NCBI GenBank assembly: GCA_015680685.1
Contig: MNCI01036180.1
Span: 62,001-126,000, forward strand
Length of the DNA: 64,000 nt
Reading direction: 5' to 3'
From: Gnetum montanum
Taxonomy: Eukaryota; Streptophyta; Gnetopsida; Gnetales; Gnetaceae
The translations under genes were made by a program, and so were the position numbers. The notes beneath the pieces are model-generated. The model did not search any database. It saw only the letters and a list, made by a program, of their open reading frames with translations, and was not told the origin of the DNA. This document shows, piece by piece, positions 26,201 to 36,364 of this stretch. Numbering within the stretch: the first letter of the stretch is position 1; each line of letters begins with the position of its first letter.

Positions 26201-29200
26201 CATTGATTACTTAACAAAATGGGCCGAAACAACTACTATTAAAGATTGCACATCATCTAAAACTACACAATTTGTTCAAAAACAAATCATAAATAGGTTT
26301 GGTGTGCTGCATGCACTTATTTCAAACAATGATACACACTTCACAGGTGCAACTTTTTAGAAATTAATGCAACGCTTAGGGGTTGAGCATAAATTGACTA
26401 CACCATACCACCCCTAAGCTAATGGTCAAGTAGAAGTCACCAACAGGGAGATTACGAAGATATTGACAAGAACCATTAGCAAGTTTAGGTGAGACTGGAG
26501 CACTAAACTAAACGATGCTCTTTGGGCATACCGCTCCACATGGAAACTCCCTACAGGCTACTCTCCCTATGAGTTAGTGTACGGTAAATTACCAATGCTT
26601 CCCATTCAAATTGAGCTCTGTACACTATCCACGACATGTGACCTCAACCTTGACCTTGATCTAGCATAGAAACAATGGTTAGTAATCCTTACCTTGCTAG
26701 ATGAAAATTGATTAACTGCCCTGTCATCTAACGAATTGCACAAGGCCTTCAATAAACAATGTCATGATCTAAGAATTACAAAAGTTAAATATCAGCCAAG
26801 AGATAAGGTTCTTTACAAGAATACCACACATGTGCCATAATGTACTAAATTTCAAATACGATGGGAAGGATCTTATATTATTTATGCAACTTTTCCTTCA
26901 AGGGCCATGCTAATATACAAACCTAAGATCCCAAATAAGAAACTTTTGATCAATGTGCAACAAACCAAACCTTTCTAGGAGCTTAGGATAGCTAGTACAC
27001 ATGCTACCTAATGAGTCACATTTTGGGCGACCGCGATATCGCATACGTGATATCGCAGCCCACCACTAGTTCTATAAATAAGAGGCAGCTCTCCCTTGTT
27101 TCTCAACTAAGTTTTTAGTCCTTTAGCAAAACTATGGTAGTTTTACCCCTCCAGAGATAGAATTATTTTCAGTGTATGCCTGCAGTGTGGTGATTGTAAT
27201 TGTACGGCATTCTTTATTCGAGTGTGACGTACTTGACACGCACATGACCGAAAATAAAGATTGAGATTACTTCATCATTGTAGCATTCACTTTGTTTACT
27301 TATTTAATTAATTGTTATTTATTTCTTTCCTAGTTAATCTCTCTCACCCTCAAACTCACGTTAAAACATGGAATGAGTACGACTTGATTACGATCATTTA
27401 AGTGTGACTACTTGGTAACCTAGTAGTGTACCTAGGATCTGCGCTTAGTAATCCCAGTTGTGGTCCTGCACGAAGTCCAATATGTGTATGGATAATCAAG
27501 GAACGAATGTTCATCGCACTTAGGCTAGATTAGATTCTCTTACCCTTTCTCCCTTAGCTTAGATAATATTACTTTCCATTGCCTTTAGGAGTAGCATTAG
27601 ATTAGAAACCCATCATACACCTCACTCTAGACTAAACCATACGTGACAAAGCTAATACTAGTCCAGGTGGGAAGACAACGAACTGCAACCTAAGGCTAAC
27701 TATCTAGATGACACAACTAGTCCGTCTCCGAAGTTCGACCGGATCACGCGTGTAACGCTCGTATTCATATGGTTGAGTGTAGGGGTACCTCTCCATTCAT
27801 CATTGGCGCCGTTGCCAGGGACGATGCTAGTTATATAGATTAGTTATATCATACAAGGTCATTGTAAAAGACTTAATGATATATCTTTTAGAAAAAATAT
27901 AATTATTAAAAGTCACACATAATTCACACACAACTTCACAACAATGCCTCTCCTACAAGATTACAACAATGCCACACCTAGTGAGGAAGTTCATTGGAGA
28001 ACCAACGAACTATATGACAATGAAGATTGGAGTACACAACCTAAAGTGAGAAAGAAAGTAGAGACTAGTTTGAGCCATGTTGATCTAGTGGCAACAAACA
28101 TGAAAGGTCTTCCTTGTCACAAATTTATCATATTATTGAAATTAAATTCTATGATTGTTGAGGTCATAGTCTATCTTAAATTCATCCTCAATTTCTTGGC
28201 AACTTGGGGCTCAAGAGTCATGTGGTGTACTCCAAAGAGTGATGCCATAGCAAGCTCTCCTTTCTCTCATGTTGTACATCAGCCACCCTTCATTCAATTG
28301 GAGTCAAAGCCTCCCCTTGATTCTAATGTTCAACTTCTATGCCTTTCTCAAATGCCTTGGCCCCTTCAACCATGAAAAAATTATAAGTTGTCATGCCCAT
28401 GAGCCTTGCTATTTTCTTCATCTTATGCATCTCTTTATGATGAGCCTACTACTACAAGAACTCGATTTTGTCATGGCACATTTTGCATTACAACATAGAG
28501 AATGCTATGGAGTAGGTTAGCTTTTTGTTAAGTAAAGGCTACCATCTTCCAATTTTCTATCTAAGGATGCTAACTACACACCCTTCTTAATGCATGCTTC
28601 TTCACAAAGGCTACTCTCCTACAACCCCTTATTTAAGGGTGTTGAACCTACCTTTACCACCACCTCATCTTTGCATGCTCTCTTAGCATTGTCCTACCTC
28701 CAACCCATGTTGATTTGCTTCAGCCTACACCTCCTCCAATCACCACCTACACATGCATAGCTAATCTAGCACCTACCCTTACCAAAGTCAATCTCTTGCT
28801 CCTCCAACTCACCCATTAACATCCCAAATGGCATCAAACTGACAAACCCCCTATTGTAATACCAACCTTATTCTAAAACTAATCCCTTATCACTCCACCA
28901 AAACCACTACCCTCTTGCCCATAGAAATAAAATCTTCTAGCCCACACTTGTCCTCTTCCCAATCTCATGAAGGAACTACTAACTAAACATCATTGCTACA
29001 ATGCCTAGGTCATGAAGTTTTGGATGCTTGATAACACCATTGGCTCTTTTAGCTTGTAACAACCTTCTTAGCCTACCAATGCTCTTGTTTTCTTAAAAGA
29101 TCAAATTGGGGTTACTCTTCACTCAAATGATATTGGAACTTATGACTACTTCTACTATATCTAACCCATTAATCTTTGAATGATGACTACCTCAAATCAA

Positions 29201-32200
29201 TAGCTTTCCTAAGATTATTGCTCCATGTAACTATATTGACACTAGCCATGCTCCATAGTCATTTTTATCTCTATTGTAGCTCTAGTTATTATATATCACC
29301 ATGTCACCTACCATTCAATGAATGACCTATCTTTGGTTGCCTTTCTAGTACTAGAATTTTGTTTTTTAATTTTTACCTTTTAAATTCTCAAATTAATATG
29401 TCATGCATACATTGATCTTGGTGGTCCTTTTTGCCTTGTAAATTTTCCCATGTTATTATCTTCTTGTTTGTCATTGCCAAGTAGCTCAATGTGCTTGGAC
29501 CTTTTAGTCCAATTTTGTACATTTAATTCATTTAAAAATTTGGGTTTTTAGTTTTTTCTTAAAAAAGAAAGATTACCATTGGGTGCCCTGGTAGCATTTG
29601 TCTATAGAAAGGTCATAATTAGATCCTACATGATGTTAGGATCTCATTTCTATGTAAAAAGGTTACCATTGAGGTACTACCTCTTCCATGATACTATGGT
29701 GACATTTCTATACAAATGTCAGTATTGTGGTACTTACATGACATTATGGTTACATTTCTATGTAAAAATATCATCATTGAGGTTCTTCCATGGTACTAAT
29801 GTGGCATTTCTATGTATAAAGGTCAATATTAAGTATTGTATAGTTATTAATGATGTAGTATACAATTACATCATACATATCATTTCTAATATTAACATGT
29901 GACTTATTGGTTTTAGCATGTCTAATCCCAATGGAATAACCAATAAGATATAAAAGCTATCAAATGAAAAATAGTTTAATATGGAAAGGTGGTATTTGTA
30001 GAAATGTTACAATAGTATTGGTGTCATGTGGCACTTGACATAATATTTGTATAAATACCATGGTGTTTCTTTATGACTTTTCATCAATGAAATATCACTA
30101 TTAAGGCTATGATGGAACAACTGAAGGTCATTATTGATATAAATGCTACCATTTGGTAAATGTGGCATTTATTTTCATTTAGATGCATTTCTACAAATGT
30201 CACAATAAAACCCAATTCTTGTAGTTGTCCAATATGTCATCTACAATACCAAATGCATGAAGAAATTTTAGGATACCCTAGTTAGCATACTCTAAGAATT
30301 TTCTATCTATCCCTTCTAGATTTTTGGTCTATCTTATGATGCCTCACAAAGGTAGCCACATTTGTCATAATTAATGATCATCTTGAAAAGAAGGGAACAA
30401 ATACTTTGTGATTTACCTTAGTTAATTCAACAATCACTATCTTGCTCAATTGTGCAATAATTGCTCAAATCCTTGATGTTAATGACAGCTAGCTCAAGTT
30501 ATTAGCTCATTATCTTGTTAGGTAAGAGGCTACTAGTTTGAGTCACATAGTTAGTAGTATAGTCCTAATTATGGTTACCAATATAAGACTAAAAACCAAA
30601 AATAGTTCAGACATCAATATATTCCTCTATAATTCTTCTAATGTATTGCATTGGCTATATGTCTTTGGGATCATCTTTATTCAAGTTATTTCAGGTTTGA
30701 ACATCCTTCCCTCTTTCCATGAAATCTTAGTACATCATATAATGGTATTATAATGGCAATAGATTGGAATGTTTTAGTCAATTGGTTGATGTTACCCAGA
30801 CACATCACAACATGAAGGATCCAATGATTGTTGATTTCAACACAAAAAAAATAGGATGAAGTTTATGTTGATCCTTTAATGCCTCCACCACCATCCCCTT
30901 TCTATTAGATCAACTTTATTCTTGAGAACACCTATGAAATGTTCTACAAGTTTCATGTTTCCCTTCCAAGGATATGGAAAAGGTGGGGATTATTAGAACT
31001 AGCTAGATGACTGTTTGCACCCTAAGGACATATAGTCAAGAAGAAACTTAAGTAGTACTTTTATAATTCAATGTTACCCATTTGGAATCAAACCCACAAT
31101 TTAAACTTTTCAAGTACATGAGATCCTATAGAATATGGATAAGGACATGATTATTGAGTAAGGCTCATCCAAACAAAGAGGGAAAAGGTGTTTTTTTCCT
31201 CAATACAAACTACTTTTGAAGTGATTCACATTAAAACTAGTTGCCATAAGCTACTACTTGTACATGATGACCATTTCCACAAATGTTTTTGACTTTATAG
31301 GATTTTCCATAGATATGCTTGCAAAACTAGTTAATAGTTCCTAAGGAATTATGATTTTAATAGTAATCAATTATTCTACTTGCCAATCTTTTGTTTATTA
31401 GGTCCTTTGTTTATGCCTTTCGATCTACATTATAGGGCATTCTACTAATTTTACCTCTATATTTCATATTATTCTAAGAGATGTTATACAAAAGAAATGT
31501 TATATTCATGCATTAAAGAATTTAATTATTAGTTGAGGCATCTATCTATAAGCCTAGTGCTTTGGCTTTTTAAATCCCTCTCTCTTAACAATTTAATACC
31601 AACAAAACCTTTGCAACATAAATTTTAAAAAGTGTATTGCATTTTTAAAAATCTAACATACACATTATCACAGTCAATTTGTATGGCTAATAACAGTGCA
31701 TAATTAAGTCCCACCTGTGGAGGATGTTCCCATAACCGAATCAGATTTTCACCAGTTACTTGTAAGCCTCTGAGATGTTTTATGTAGAGTTTTAGAGGAA
31801 TCTCCTGGTATGGAAAATTAGTCCATCTCAACCATAATAGTCTCTTTGATAACTTTGAAAAATCACCTGGGTTAAGATTTAAAAAAAAAACATAAAACCT
31901 AACCTTGTTAGCATCTCTGGCTTAAAAAATTTGTGATCAAAGAACATATATTTGCTTGATAATTAATTAATAATTTAATACCTTTGATACAATGACCATG
32001 TAGGATCAAAATTTCCAATGATGATAATTCACTGAAAACATCAGTGGACCATGGACATTGACCTTCATCCAACACAGGTGAACCTTCTGAAACTAAGGTG
32101 AGTGCTTTCACTTTTTTAGTTCCCTAAAATTGATTGACATTACTTTCAGGTCATTTCCTTTAACCATAAAGAAAAGGGATTATGTTGGAGAAGAAAAGGG

Positions 32201-34432
32201 AAAAAAAATAATCATTTTACTTTAAAAAATAACAAAGCCCAATATCATCATTATATTTTAAAAAGGCAAATGAAAGTATCATGAAAGGATAATCACTACT
32301 CATACCCGTTCATCAGATAACATAAGTCTGACATCAGAAGGAGACCAAACGCGACTTCGATGGCCAGGGCATAGATCTTCATCTTTAACAATGCTTCTCC
32401 CCAAGTCCACCAGCACATCATGCATTCCTAAAATGCCATCATTGGATACATAGATCAAAAGATTCCTCTTCAATATATGAAGAGCATATTGAACTTGCAA
32501 TTCACCATCTTCATCATCACTTTGTTGCCTAATGTTAACTAGGAGGTCTTCTTTCTCCCAACGGAAAAAAGTGGCTATATCTAAGAACAAGCATTTTTCT
32601 AAATCTGATTCAAGATTGTCATAGCTAAATTTTAATATTTTTTTTACATCACCATGTAAACAATCTTTTATAGAACTCCATAAACTTTTCCAAAACATAA
32701 TATCTTGCAGATAAACATGTCTGCCAAGTAAAGTCAATGCTAAGGGGATCCCATCACATTTTTTAACAATCTTTTCTATCATCTCATTAAATTCATTCTT
32801 CACATTGTAGATCCCTCCAAATGCATGATGGCAAAATATTTTCTTTGATGTATAAAAGTCTAGTTTTTCCATTTTTAGTGAGATCAAATTTTGACAGTAT
32901 CCTTTAACTCCAAAGTCATACTTCAAAACCCCTTCTTCCCTACTCGTTACAATAATGGTGCTTCTTGGATTCAAAGAAACATCATCTTCAATAAACACAG
33001 TACTCAATGGAATTTTACTATGAATATTGTCTATCACCACTAAAATTTCTGCATTCTGTAATCTCATTTTTAAAAGTTTCTTTCCTTCTGTTGAGTATCT
33101 TTGATGGTCTTTGAACAGCTTACTAAAAATCTGTCTGTGGACTTCATCTACAACTTGCTTCTCTACAAGTCCATTTACATCTTCAATGAAACAATGCCTA
33201 TCATATTTAGTGTAAATCTGATTATAAAGTTCTTTTGCAAATGTGGTTTTCCCTATACCTCCAATACCACTTATTTCCACTGACGTCACACCAAGCCCAT
33301 TCCGGCATCTCATTATATCATGAATTGTGCTACGCAACTCCTTCTCTCTTGTAATTACATTCTTGGGAGTATCCACACATCCAATATCAAGTAGCTCACA
33401 TATCCTCTTAACAATGGTCATGGAAAGTTCACTGGTAAAAAGGAAAACGGTTAAAAATTAGTTTTTATATTATCCACCCCTTGGAAAGCATTGAAATGAA
33501 AAAAGCAGAATATTTCTTTTGTATACTGAAATTATGAAATGCTATTATAATTTCCTGCGATTAAGCCATAAATACCGGCCAAGTTTACGAACTTCGAAAA
33601 AAAGAACTGCAAGTACTTTTTAAAACCGACACTGAAATTAAAATTTTGAATATCTATTTCTGGGACTGAATATCTCGCGAGCACCTCCCTTGGTAAACAA
33701 GAAATACCATGAAACAATCCTTGTAAAGAGAAAACATTAATGTGTTAACATCACTTACCCTTTGCCCTGGTATCCGCTGATTTCTCCAATCTTGTGCAGA
33801 GCAAGTCTCCATTGCTCAATGTCTTCACTGGAGTTCCTGTTTTTGCTTTGTAAATTTTCAAACCCCTGCCCAAAAGCTCCTTTCAAATATTTGACTTCTG
33901 CGGGTTCAACATCATAGAAGATAGGAATGAGGGTAGATGAGCACATCTCGAAATTGTTCAACATCATCACTAATTCCTTAAGACACCACACAGATTCTGC
34001 GAATCCACTGGAAAGTATGCACACGCCCACTTTGGAACATTCAATGGCTTTCTCAATTGCCTCCGGGAACCTCTCCCCACTCTGCAACTCTTCTCTGTCC
34101 AGAAACGCCTCAACTCCTCTTTGCTGGAGCAGAAAATAGATGGGATAAGCCAAGTTGCTCTTTGTATCAGGGCCTCTGTGACTGATGAACACATCGAACT
34201 TGTTGTTCACAGATCCCTCACCACTTGAGCATGATGATGATGATGATGGTAACCCAACAACGCCCTGATTTACTGGCGGATCTGAGGAAGGCCCAGGCTG
34301 CAGATCCCGTCTTTTGGTTGCTGGGGAGTCTGTATCCTCCTCTGCTTCTTCCTGTGTTCGGCTTCTCTTCAATAATGATCTTTCTTCCATATCACAATAC
34401 TTGAGCCGCTCAGTTGCCCTGTTCTCAGACAT
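16164..34432 (-). CDS. TIR-NBS-LRR (TNL) disease-resistance-type gene, six exons
   Basis: Exons (5' to 3', minus strand): 34432-33759, 33431-32306, 32123-31982, 31866-31715, 18919-17344, 17203-16164. Every intron has GT...AG ends, and phases agree at all junctions (2, 0, 1, 0, 0). This includes intron 4 (31714-18920, 12,795 bp), joining a linker ending LIRLWEHPPQ to an LRR exon starting EAPSKLRELI, the join expected in TNLs. Order: TIR, NB-ARC, linker, LRR, C-terminal domain. TNLs are cytosolic or nuclear immune receptors whose TIR has NADase activity on activation. Two defects: a 2-base deletion near 18405 and an N-flanked inverted 52-mer at 16381-16434. Allowing for both, the frame closes at about 1,550 residues. 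Whether these are mutations or assembly errors cannot be told here. That the two blocks are one gene is inference from phase, order, strand and family structure. Confidence 0.8.
16381..16434. other. N-flanked inverted 52-mer (probable assembly artefact)
   Basis: Bases 16382-16433 are the exact reverse complement of 16286-16337, 44 bp away, with a single N on each side. An exact inverted copy bounded by single Ns inside a coding exon is what gap filling with a misoriented contig produces. Confidence 0.85.
17344..18919 (-). CDS. TNL exon 5: LRR domain, with 2-base deletion
   Basis: Acceptor CCGGACAG, then EAPSKLRELIVQNCTKLQSL. About 18-20 LRRs follow, most of the form LPESLGxLxxLxxLxIxxC. Four consecutive units near 18365-18660 are almost identical. 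Near 18405 the sequence AAGCTTCAGATTCCC lacks two bases present in the parallel copy (AAGCTTCTCAGATTCCC). The upstream frame then ends after about 35 stray codons, while the following 340 codons are open in the next frame. The exon ends with an Asp/Glu-rich stretch, and the donor ACCGAG/GTAATAAG is in phase 0 only if the two bases are counted back. The LRR presumably senses ligand or self-inhibits. Confidence 0.85.
18365..18660 (-). repeat. Near-identical LRR tandem units in exon 5
   Basis: Units of 72 bp alternate between two types (SC-PAMV... and SC-DAMV...), giving a 144-bp higher-order period with only a few differences between copies. The last unit carries the 2-base deletion. The similarity at DNA level points to recent unequal exchange inside the exon. 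Confidence 0.85.
22120..22385 (-). pseudogene. Ty1/copia RNase H fragment
   Basis: On the minus strand: KLFCNNIVAIQLLNGHVLH, then KKSKHINMKY, KEGIIKPEHVQTHNQLVDLL and AKSI. This is the C-terminal end of copia RNase H, where D-N-K-S-A, R-S-K-H-I-D and L-A-D-L-L-T-K are the family blocks. The D-N-K-S-A Asp is Asn here. Upstream is cut by E3 at about 22385; downstream (leftward) would be the 3' LTR, not recognisable. The only copia trace in the window. Confidence 0.75.
22446..22640 (+). repeat. Decayed LTR fragment at left end of E3
   Basis: Blocks CAAGCACAACCACTTCAA, GCTTGGTAACCCAATAACG and TTCAGGATGTGTACAGCAAG match the middle of the E1 LTRs (about 1498-1640). Ends of the LTR are missing. Gag zinc-knuckle sequence follows directly, so the 5' part of gag is deleted. 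Confidence 0.65.
22690..23200 (+). pseudogene. E3 gag C-terminus with zinc knuckle
   Basis: Zinc knuckle CX2CX3HX4C (CEICEYDHPKGCC) at about 22708, of the same type as in E2 and E5. A Pro/Gln/Tyr-rich tail follows with repeated PPQ, QQW and YYG stretches. N-terminal capsid is missing. Several stops. Confidence 0.75.
23440..23910 (+). pseudogene. E3 aspartic protease
   Basis: Block KALLDLGSGVILIS holds the active-site Asp in D-L-G-S-G, where plant gypsy proteases have D-x-G-A/S. IIMGRAWLSTIDAQLG is the conserved end of the domain (usually I-L-G-R-P-x-L). A stop at 23578 and another near 23716 interrupt it. The protease would have cut the gag-pol polyprotein. Confidence 0.78.
24060..25260 (+). 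pseudogene. E3 reverse transcriptase
   Basis: Linker (LGLKPLPTSMEYTFLKNGKP) then RT: INFRLLNMATFKHHFPLPFV, SFLDGYSGYNQIQIAPEDQ, SFGLCNAPTTFQ. The catalytic box reads FMND (about 24840), so the first aspartate is Asn and polymerase activity is expected to be lost. Thumb and connection: GVVLGHKISHIGIEIDLEKI and VKDIRSFLGHSGYYRRFIEN. Several stops, mostly TAG or TGA where CAG, TGG or CGA is expected. Closest relative in the window is the E1 RT (2880-3880). Confidence 0.88.
25261..25700 (+). pseudogene. E3 RNase H
   Basis: MIDTSNYDLGVVL (first Asp kept), TTKKELMVVVFALEKFRHYV (Glu kept) and IHIDHNAIWFLM (Asp kept) are the three blocks of the gypsy RNase H. Stops at about 25264, 25330 and after 25555. 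Degrades the RNA template strand in the family. Confidence 0.8.
25790..27005 (+). pseudogene. E3 integrase
   Basis: Zinc-binding region (around 25920-26070, degenerate), then the catalytic core: WGIDFMGSI (first Asp), LISNNDTHFTG (second Asp position is Asn), NGQVEVTNREI (Glu kept), LWAYRSTWKLPTGYSPYELV. Loss of one DDE residue and several stops show it is dead. The frame ends a few codons before the LTR at 27009, with no third ORF and no purine tract between, unlike E2 and E5. Confidence 0.85.
27009..27802 (+). repeat. Athila-related LTR
   Basis: 794 bp, from TAATGAGTCACA (usual start TGATGAATCACA, changed) to CATTCATCA. U3 carries GCGATATCGC-type palindromes, then a TATA box (TATAAATA, 27073-27080). 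Left side is integrase, right side a primer site and gag start. It therefore joins the end of one element to the start of another. Confidence 0.85.
27804..27821 (+). other. Primer-binding site, tRNA-Asp type
   Basis: TGGCGCCGTTGCCAGGGA, 17 of 18 bases of the complement of the plant tRNA-Asp 3' end (TGGCGCCGTTGCCGGGGA). Best preserved copy in the window. Confidence 0.85.
27944..28080 (+). pseudogene. Gag N-terminus fragment
   Basis: MPLLQDYNNATPSEEVHWRT, the same start as gag of E2 and E5, followed by about 25 codons of similarity. After about 28080 it runs into unrelated sequence. No zinc knuckle follows. Confidence 0.75.
28449..30227. mobile_element. CACTA-like non-autonomous DNA transposon (putative)
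   Basis: Left end CTACTACAAGAACTCGATTT and right end, on the opposite strand, CAACTACAAGAATTGGGTTT are imperfect terminal inverted repeats whose core ACTACAAGAA is the hallmark of plant CACTA ends. Short motifs of the type GTGACATTTCTATACAAATG recur in both orientations near the ends, as CACTA subterminal repeats do. No transposase frame. A 3-bp target duplication was not clear, so exact ends may be off by a few bases. Confidence 0.5.
29576..29830. repeat. Degenerate minisatellite, five units of 40-56 bp
   Basis: Units share ACCATTG-like starts and a CATTTCTATGTAAAAAGGT-like end. They create a repetitive 107-codon frame (29579-29902) with no other support. Confidence 0.7.
31015..31125 (-). 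repeat. SINE-like repeat copy
   Basis: Minus strand: GTGGGTTTGATTCCAAATGG (B-box-like), ACATTGAATTATAAAAGT, then the tail CTATATGTCCTTAGGGTG. Same blocks as at 15740-15960 and 36365-36480. Confidence 0.5.
31715..31866 (-). CDS. TNL exon 4: first LRR units
   Basis: Acceptor CTTAACCCAG; the split codon gives GDFSKLSKRLLWLRW, followed by IPLKLYIKHLRGLQV and ENLIRLWEHPPQ. Donor CCACAG/GTGGGACT, phase 0. W-x-x-W/F-P and the L-x-x-L-x-V pattern are typical of the first TNL LRRs. The next exon lies 12.8 kb away across transposons. Confidence 0.8.
31982..32123 (-). CDS. TNL exon 3: NB-LRR linker
   Basis: Acceptor CAATTTTAG, then GTKKVKALTLVSEGSP, and ends LILHGHCIK in phase 1 before GTATTA. It has the length and start (G-T-x-K-V/I) of the exon that follows NB-ARC in TNL genes. 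Too short to stand alone. Confidence 0.82.
32306..33431 (-). CDS. TNL exon 2: NB-ARC domain
   Basis: Acceptor TTTTACCAG before 33431; the split Gly codon completes in frame to GELSMTIVKRI. P-loop SGIGGIGKTTFAK (about 279-291), kinase-2 ILVVIDN (about 354-360; the usual second Asp is Asn), RNBS-B STIIVTSREEG, GLPL-type GIPLALTLLG (about 452), RNBS-D CLFLDIATFF, and MHD motif GMHDVLVDLGRSIV (about 560). It binds and hydrolyses ATP/ADP as the switch of the receptor. No internal stop. The Asp-to-Asn change in kinase-2 is the only deviation in a core motif. Donor CGG/GTATGAG, phase 0. Confidence 0.93.
33759..34432 (-). CDS. TNL exon 1: N-terminal extension and TIR domain
   Basis: ATG at 34432. 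Residues 1-77 are a charged and Ser-rich extension with a poly-Ser tract. The TIR domain spans about 78-222: FDVFISHRGPDT, then AFLDREELQSG, AIEKAIECSKVGVCILS, and SVWCLKELV. The Glu in WCLKEL (residue 153) is the position of the catalytic NADase glutamate of TIR domains and is kept. The exon ends in phase 2 at AAAGG before GTAAGTGA. TIR as a separate first exon is the normal TNL gene structure. Confidence 0.93.
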
Positions 34433-35100
34433 TCACCCACTTCCAGCAAAGGCAGATACAAAGCAACAACAGAAAGGCAGGTCTATGACTAGCACCAACA
34501 GAGTCCACTTATGCAGCAGCAATAATGCAATGCAATGCAAATTCAGTTGTTTGATGTAAGGAAGTTCATCTAATTCACATCAGAGCAATGTATGGTCCAA
34601 AATATACTCAGAGAGCAGAGGAAGAAGGGCAACCCCGCGTGATGGATAAGGTACAAGGAAATCTGAAAAAATTTCAAAGATGATCAGTGTTTATTTTGTT
34701 TTGGTTAAAAAGTCTGCACCATGTGCTACAACACGACAAGGAGGAGGTCGGCATGAAGAATCTCTGGCATTTCTTTTCATCCGCAAATTATCACCTTCCA
34801 CGTTCACCTAAATCATAGCGGAGCAGAGCAATGTATGGCCCAAAATATTGACAGCAGAGCAGAGGAAGAAGTGCAACTCCGTGTGATGGAACCAAATTTC
34901 AAAGATGATTAGTGTTTATTGTGTTTTGGTCAAAAAGTCTGCACCATCTGCTACAACATGGCAAGGAAAAAGTCGACACGAAAGAATCTCTGGCAAATTA
35001 GTCCACGCTCTTCCCAACTTTACTTTAAACAATCCAATTAAAAGGTTCCTTGGTGTAGAAGCGAATGCACTGAATAGAGATTTACGCCCACCAAAGCTTT
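34433..35100 (-). promoter_or_regulatory. TNL upstream region
   Basis: Lies directly 5' of the TNL start codon and should hold its promoter and leader. It contains a duplicated block (34581-34769 and 34824-34995). No convincing TATA box could be singled out. Assignment is by position. Confidence 0.4.
34581..34995. repeat. Tandem duplication upstream of the TNL gene
   Basis: Copies 34581-34769 and 34824-34995 share CAGAGCAATGTATGG, AGAGCAGAGGAAGAAG, CAAAGATGAT-AGTGTTTATT, AAAAAGTCTGCACCAT and AATCTCTGGCA in the same order and orientation. They differ by point changes and a small indel, with a unique 54-bp spacer. Confidence 0.88.
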
Positions 35101-36239
35101 AACTTTTTTAAAGCCATTGATTTGGAAACTGGGTCCAAATTCCCATTGATTTCAGAAGTGCCTCTAAGCTAAAACAGGGATTATGCCAAAGGAATATGGA
35201 ATATTTTAAAAATATATAGCAGGAATTAAAAGAAACCTTATGTTTTTTTCACTACCATGATTCAAAGTAGCATCCAACCAAATTATTCTATTTTGAACAA
35301 AGGAGAAAAATTATAGAACATATAATTGTAGTTAGATTTAATTGTGTGAAATCATTCAAACCAGCTAATCCTAGGTCATGCCATACTGAAACCTCAATCC
35401 ATCCCTTCTCATGACCCAACATAACTTTTGTAGAACATATGGCATTCTATGTTAATTTAATATGGATATCATACCACATAAAAATGTAGGTGGAAAATAG
35501 AAAAAGATAACCGTGTAAAAATGAAAAATGTTACAATAAATCTATTTCCATGTCAAATTTGTATGAGATCTATGCACTAAAGTAATGAAAGTAAATGTTA
35601 AATTGTGGTTTTTTATTATGGTATGAAATGTGTTATATCTATGTTTCTTCTTAATATCTCTTTCTATATAAATCCTAGTTTCCGTTTCTTTCTTATATTG
35701 AAATGTTATGTTTAAAAGTCATATTTCTAATTTTAAGTTTAAAAGTCTTGATTAAATTCTCTTTAGAACTTAAGGGTCATGTTATATCTTTAGTTTAAAG
35801 TAAAGTTTCAAAGAAGCATGGGAACATTATCTTAAAAGGAGAAATGGGCATTTGAATCTTCATGATGTAATGATCTCAAATATGACAAAATCTATATTCC
35901 CTCAAATATAAAAATGATCTCATTTCATCATTTGCGACTTAAGATGGATTTGTTGAAGATCACTTTCTATTAGAGATAGCATGAAATTTTCACTTATACT
36001 GTTAATAGAACATGATCGCAAGCTCAAGTCACTTCAAAATCATGTCTTACATGTTTAATTAGTAAGTTATGAACGTTTCTTTTTTAAAATTAGGGTACAA
36101 AGTTATGTAAAAATACTAATATGTTCATTTTCATTAAATTAGAAGCCCAAAAGCCATCTAAAATTAATTTTATTAAATTACATATGTATGAAGTCATATA
36201 CTTTTAGTAAAGTCATCTTTAAGTAGAAATGAAATGAAA

Positions 36240-36355
36240 TACATCATCATCATCATCATCATTCTAGCCTTGTTCAAACAAAATGGGGTCGGCTACATGA
36301 GTTCTTTTTCGTCATTTGCCTCTATGAAGAGCTAGATCTGTGTTTATTTGCCTAC
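36240..36355 (-). repeat. RTE-type LINE 3' tail fragment (putative)
   Basis: Minus strand: AACTCATGTAGCCGACCCCA, then TTTGTTTGAACAAGGCT and a trinucleotide tail (ATG)n ending at 36240. Plant RTE-clade LINE ends have this kind of CATGTAGCCGACCCCA plus trinucleotide tail. No coding part remains. Confidence 0.45.
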
Positions 36356-36364
36356 CAAAATATA

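Larger units (their letters stand above)
18920..31714 (-). other. TNL intron 4 (12.8 kb), transposon-filled
   Basis: GTGGGACT donor at 31714 and CCGGACAG acceptor at 18920. Contains AT-rich DNA without genes (18920-22100), a copia remnant, the E3 pol and LTR, a CACTA-like element and a SINE-like copy. Long introns filled with LTR elements are known in conifers. No other coding exon of the TNL was seen inside. Confidence 0.7.

Noticed and set aside
29579-29902. 107-codon frame in the TNL intron
   Set aside because: Its residues repeat with the minisatellite, and it lies in a transposon-like segment without other coding signs.
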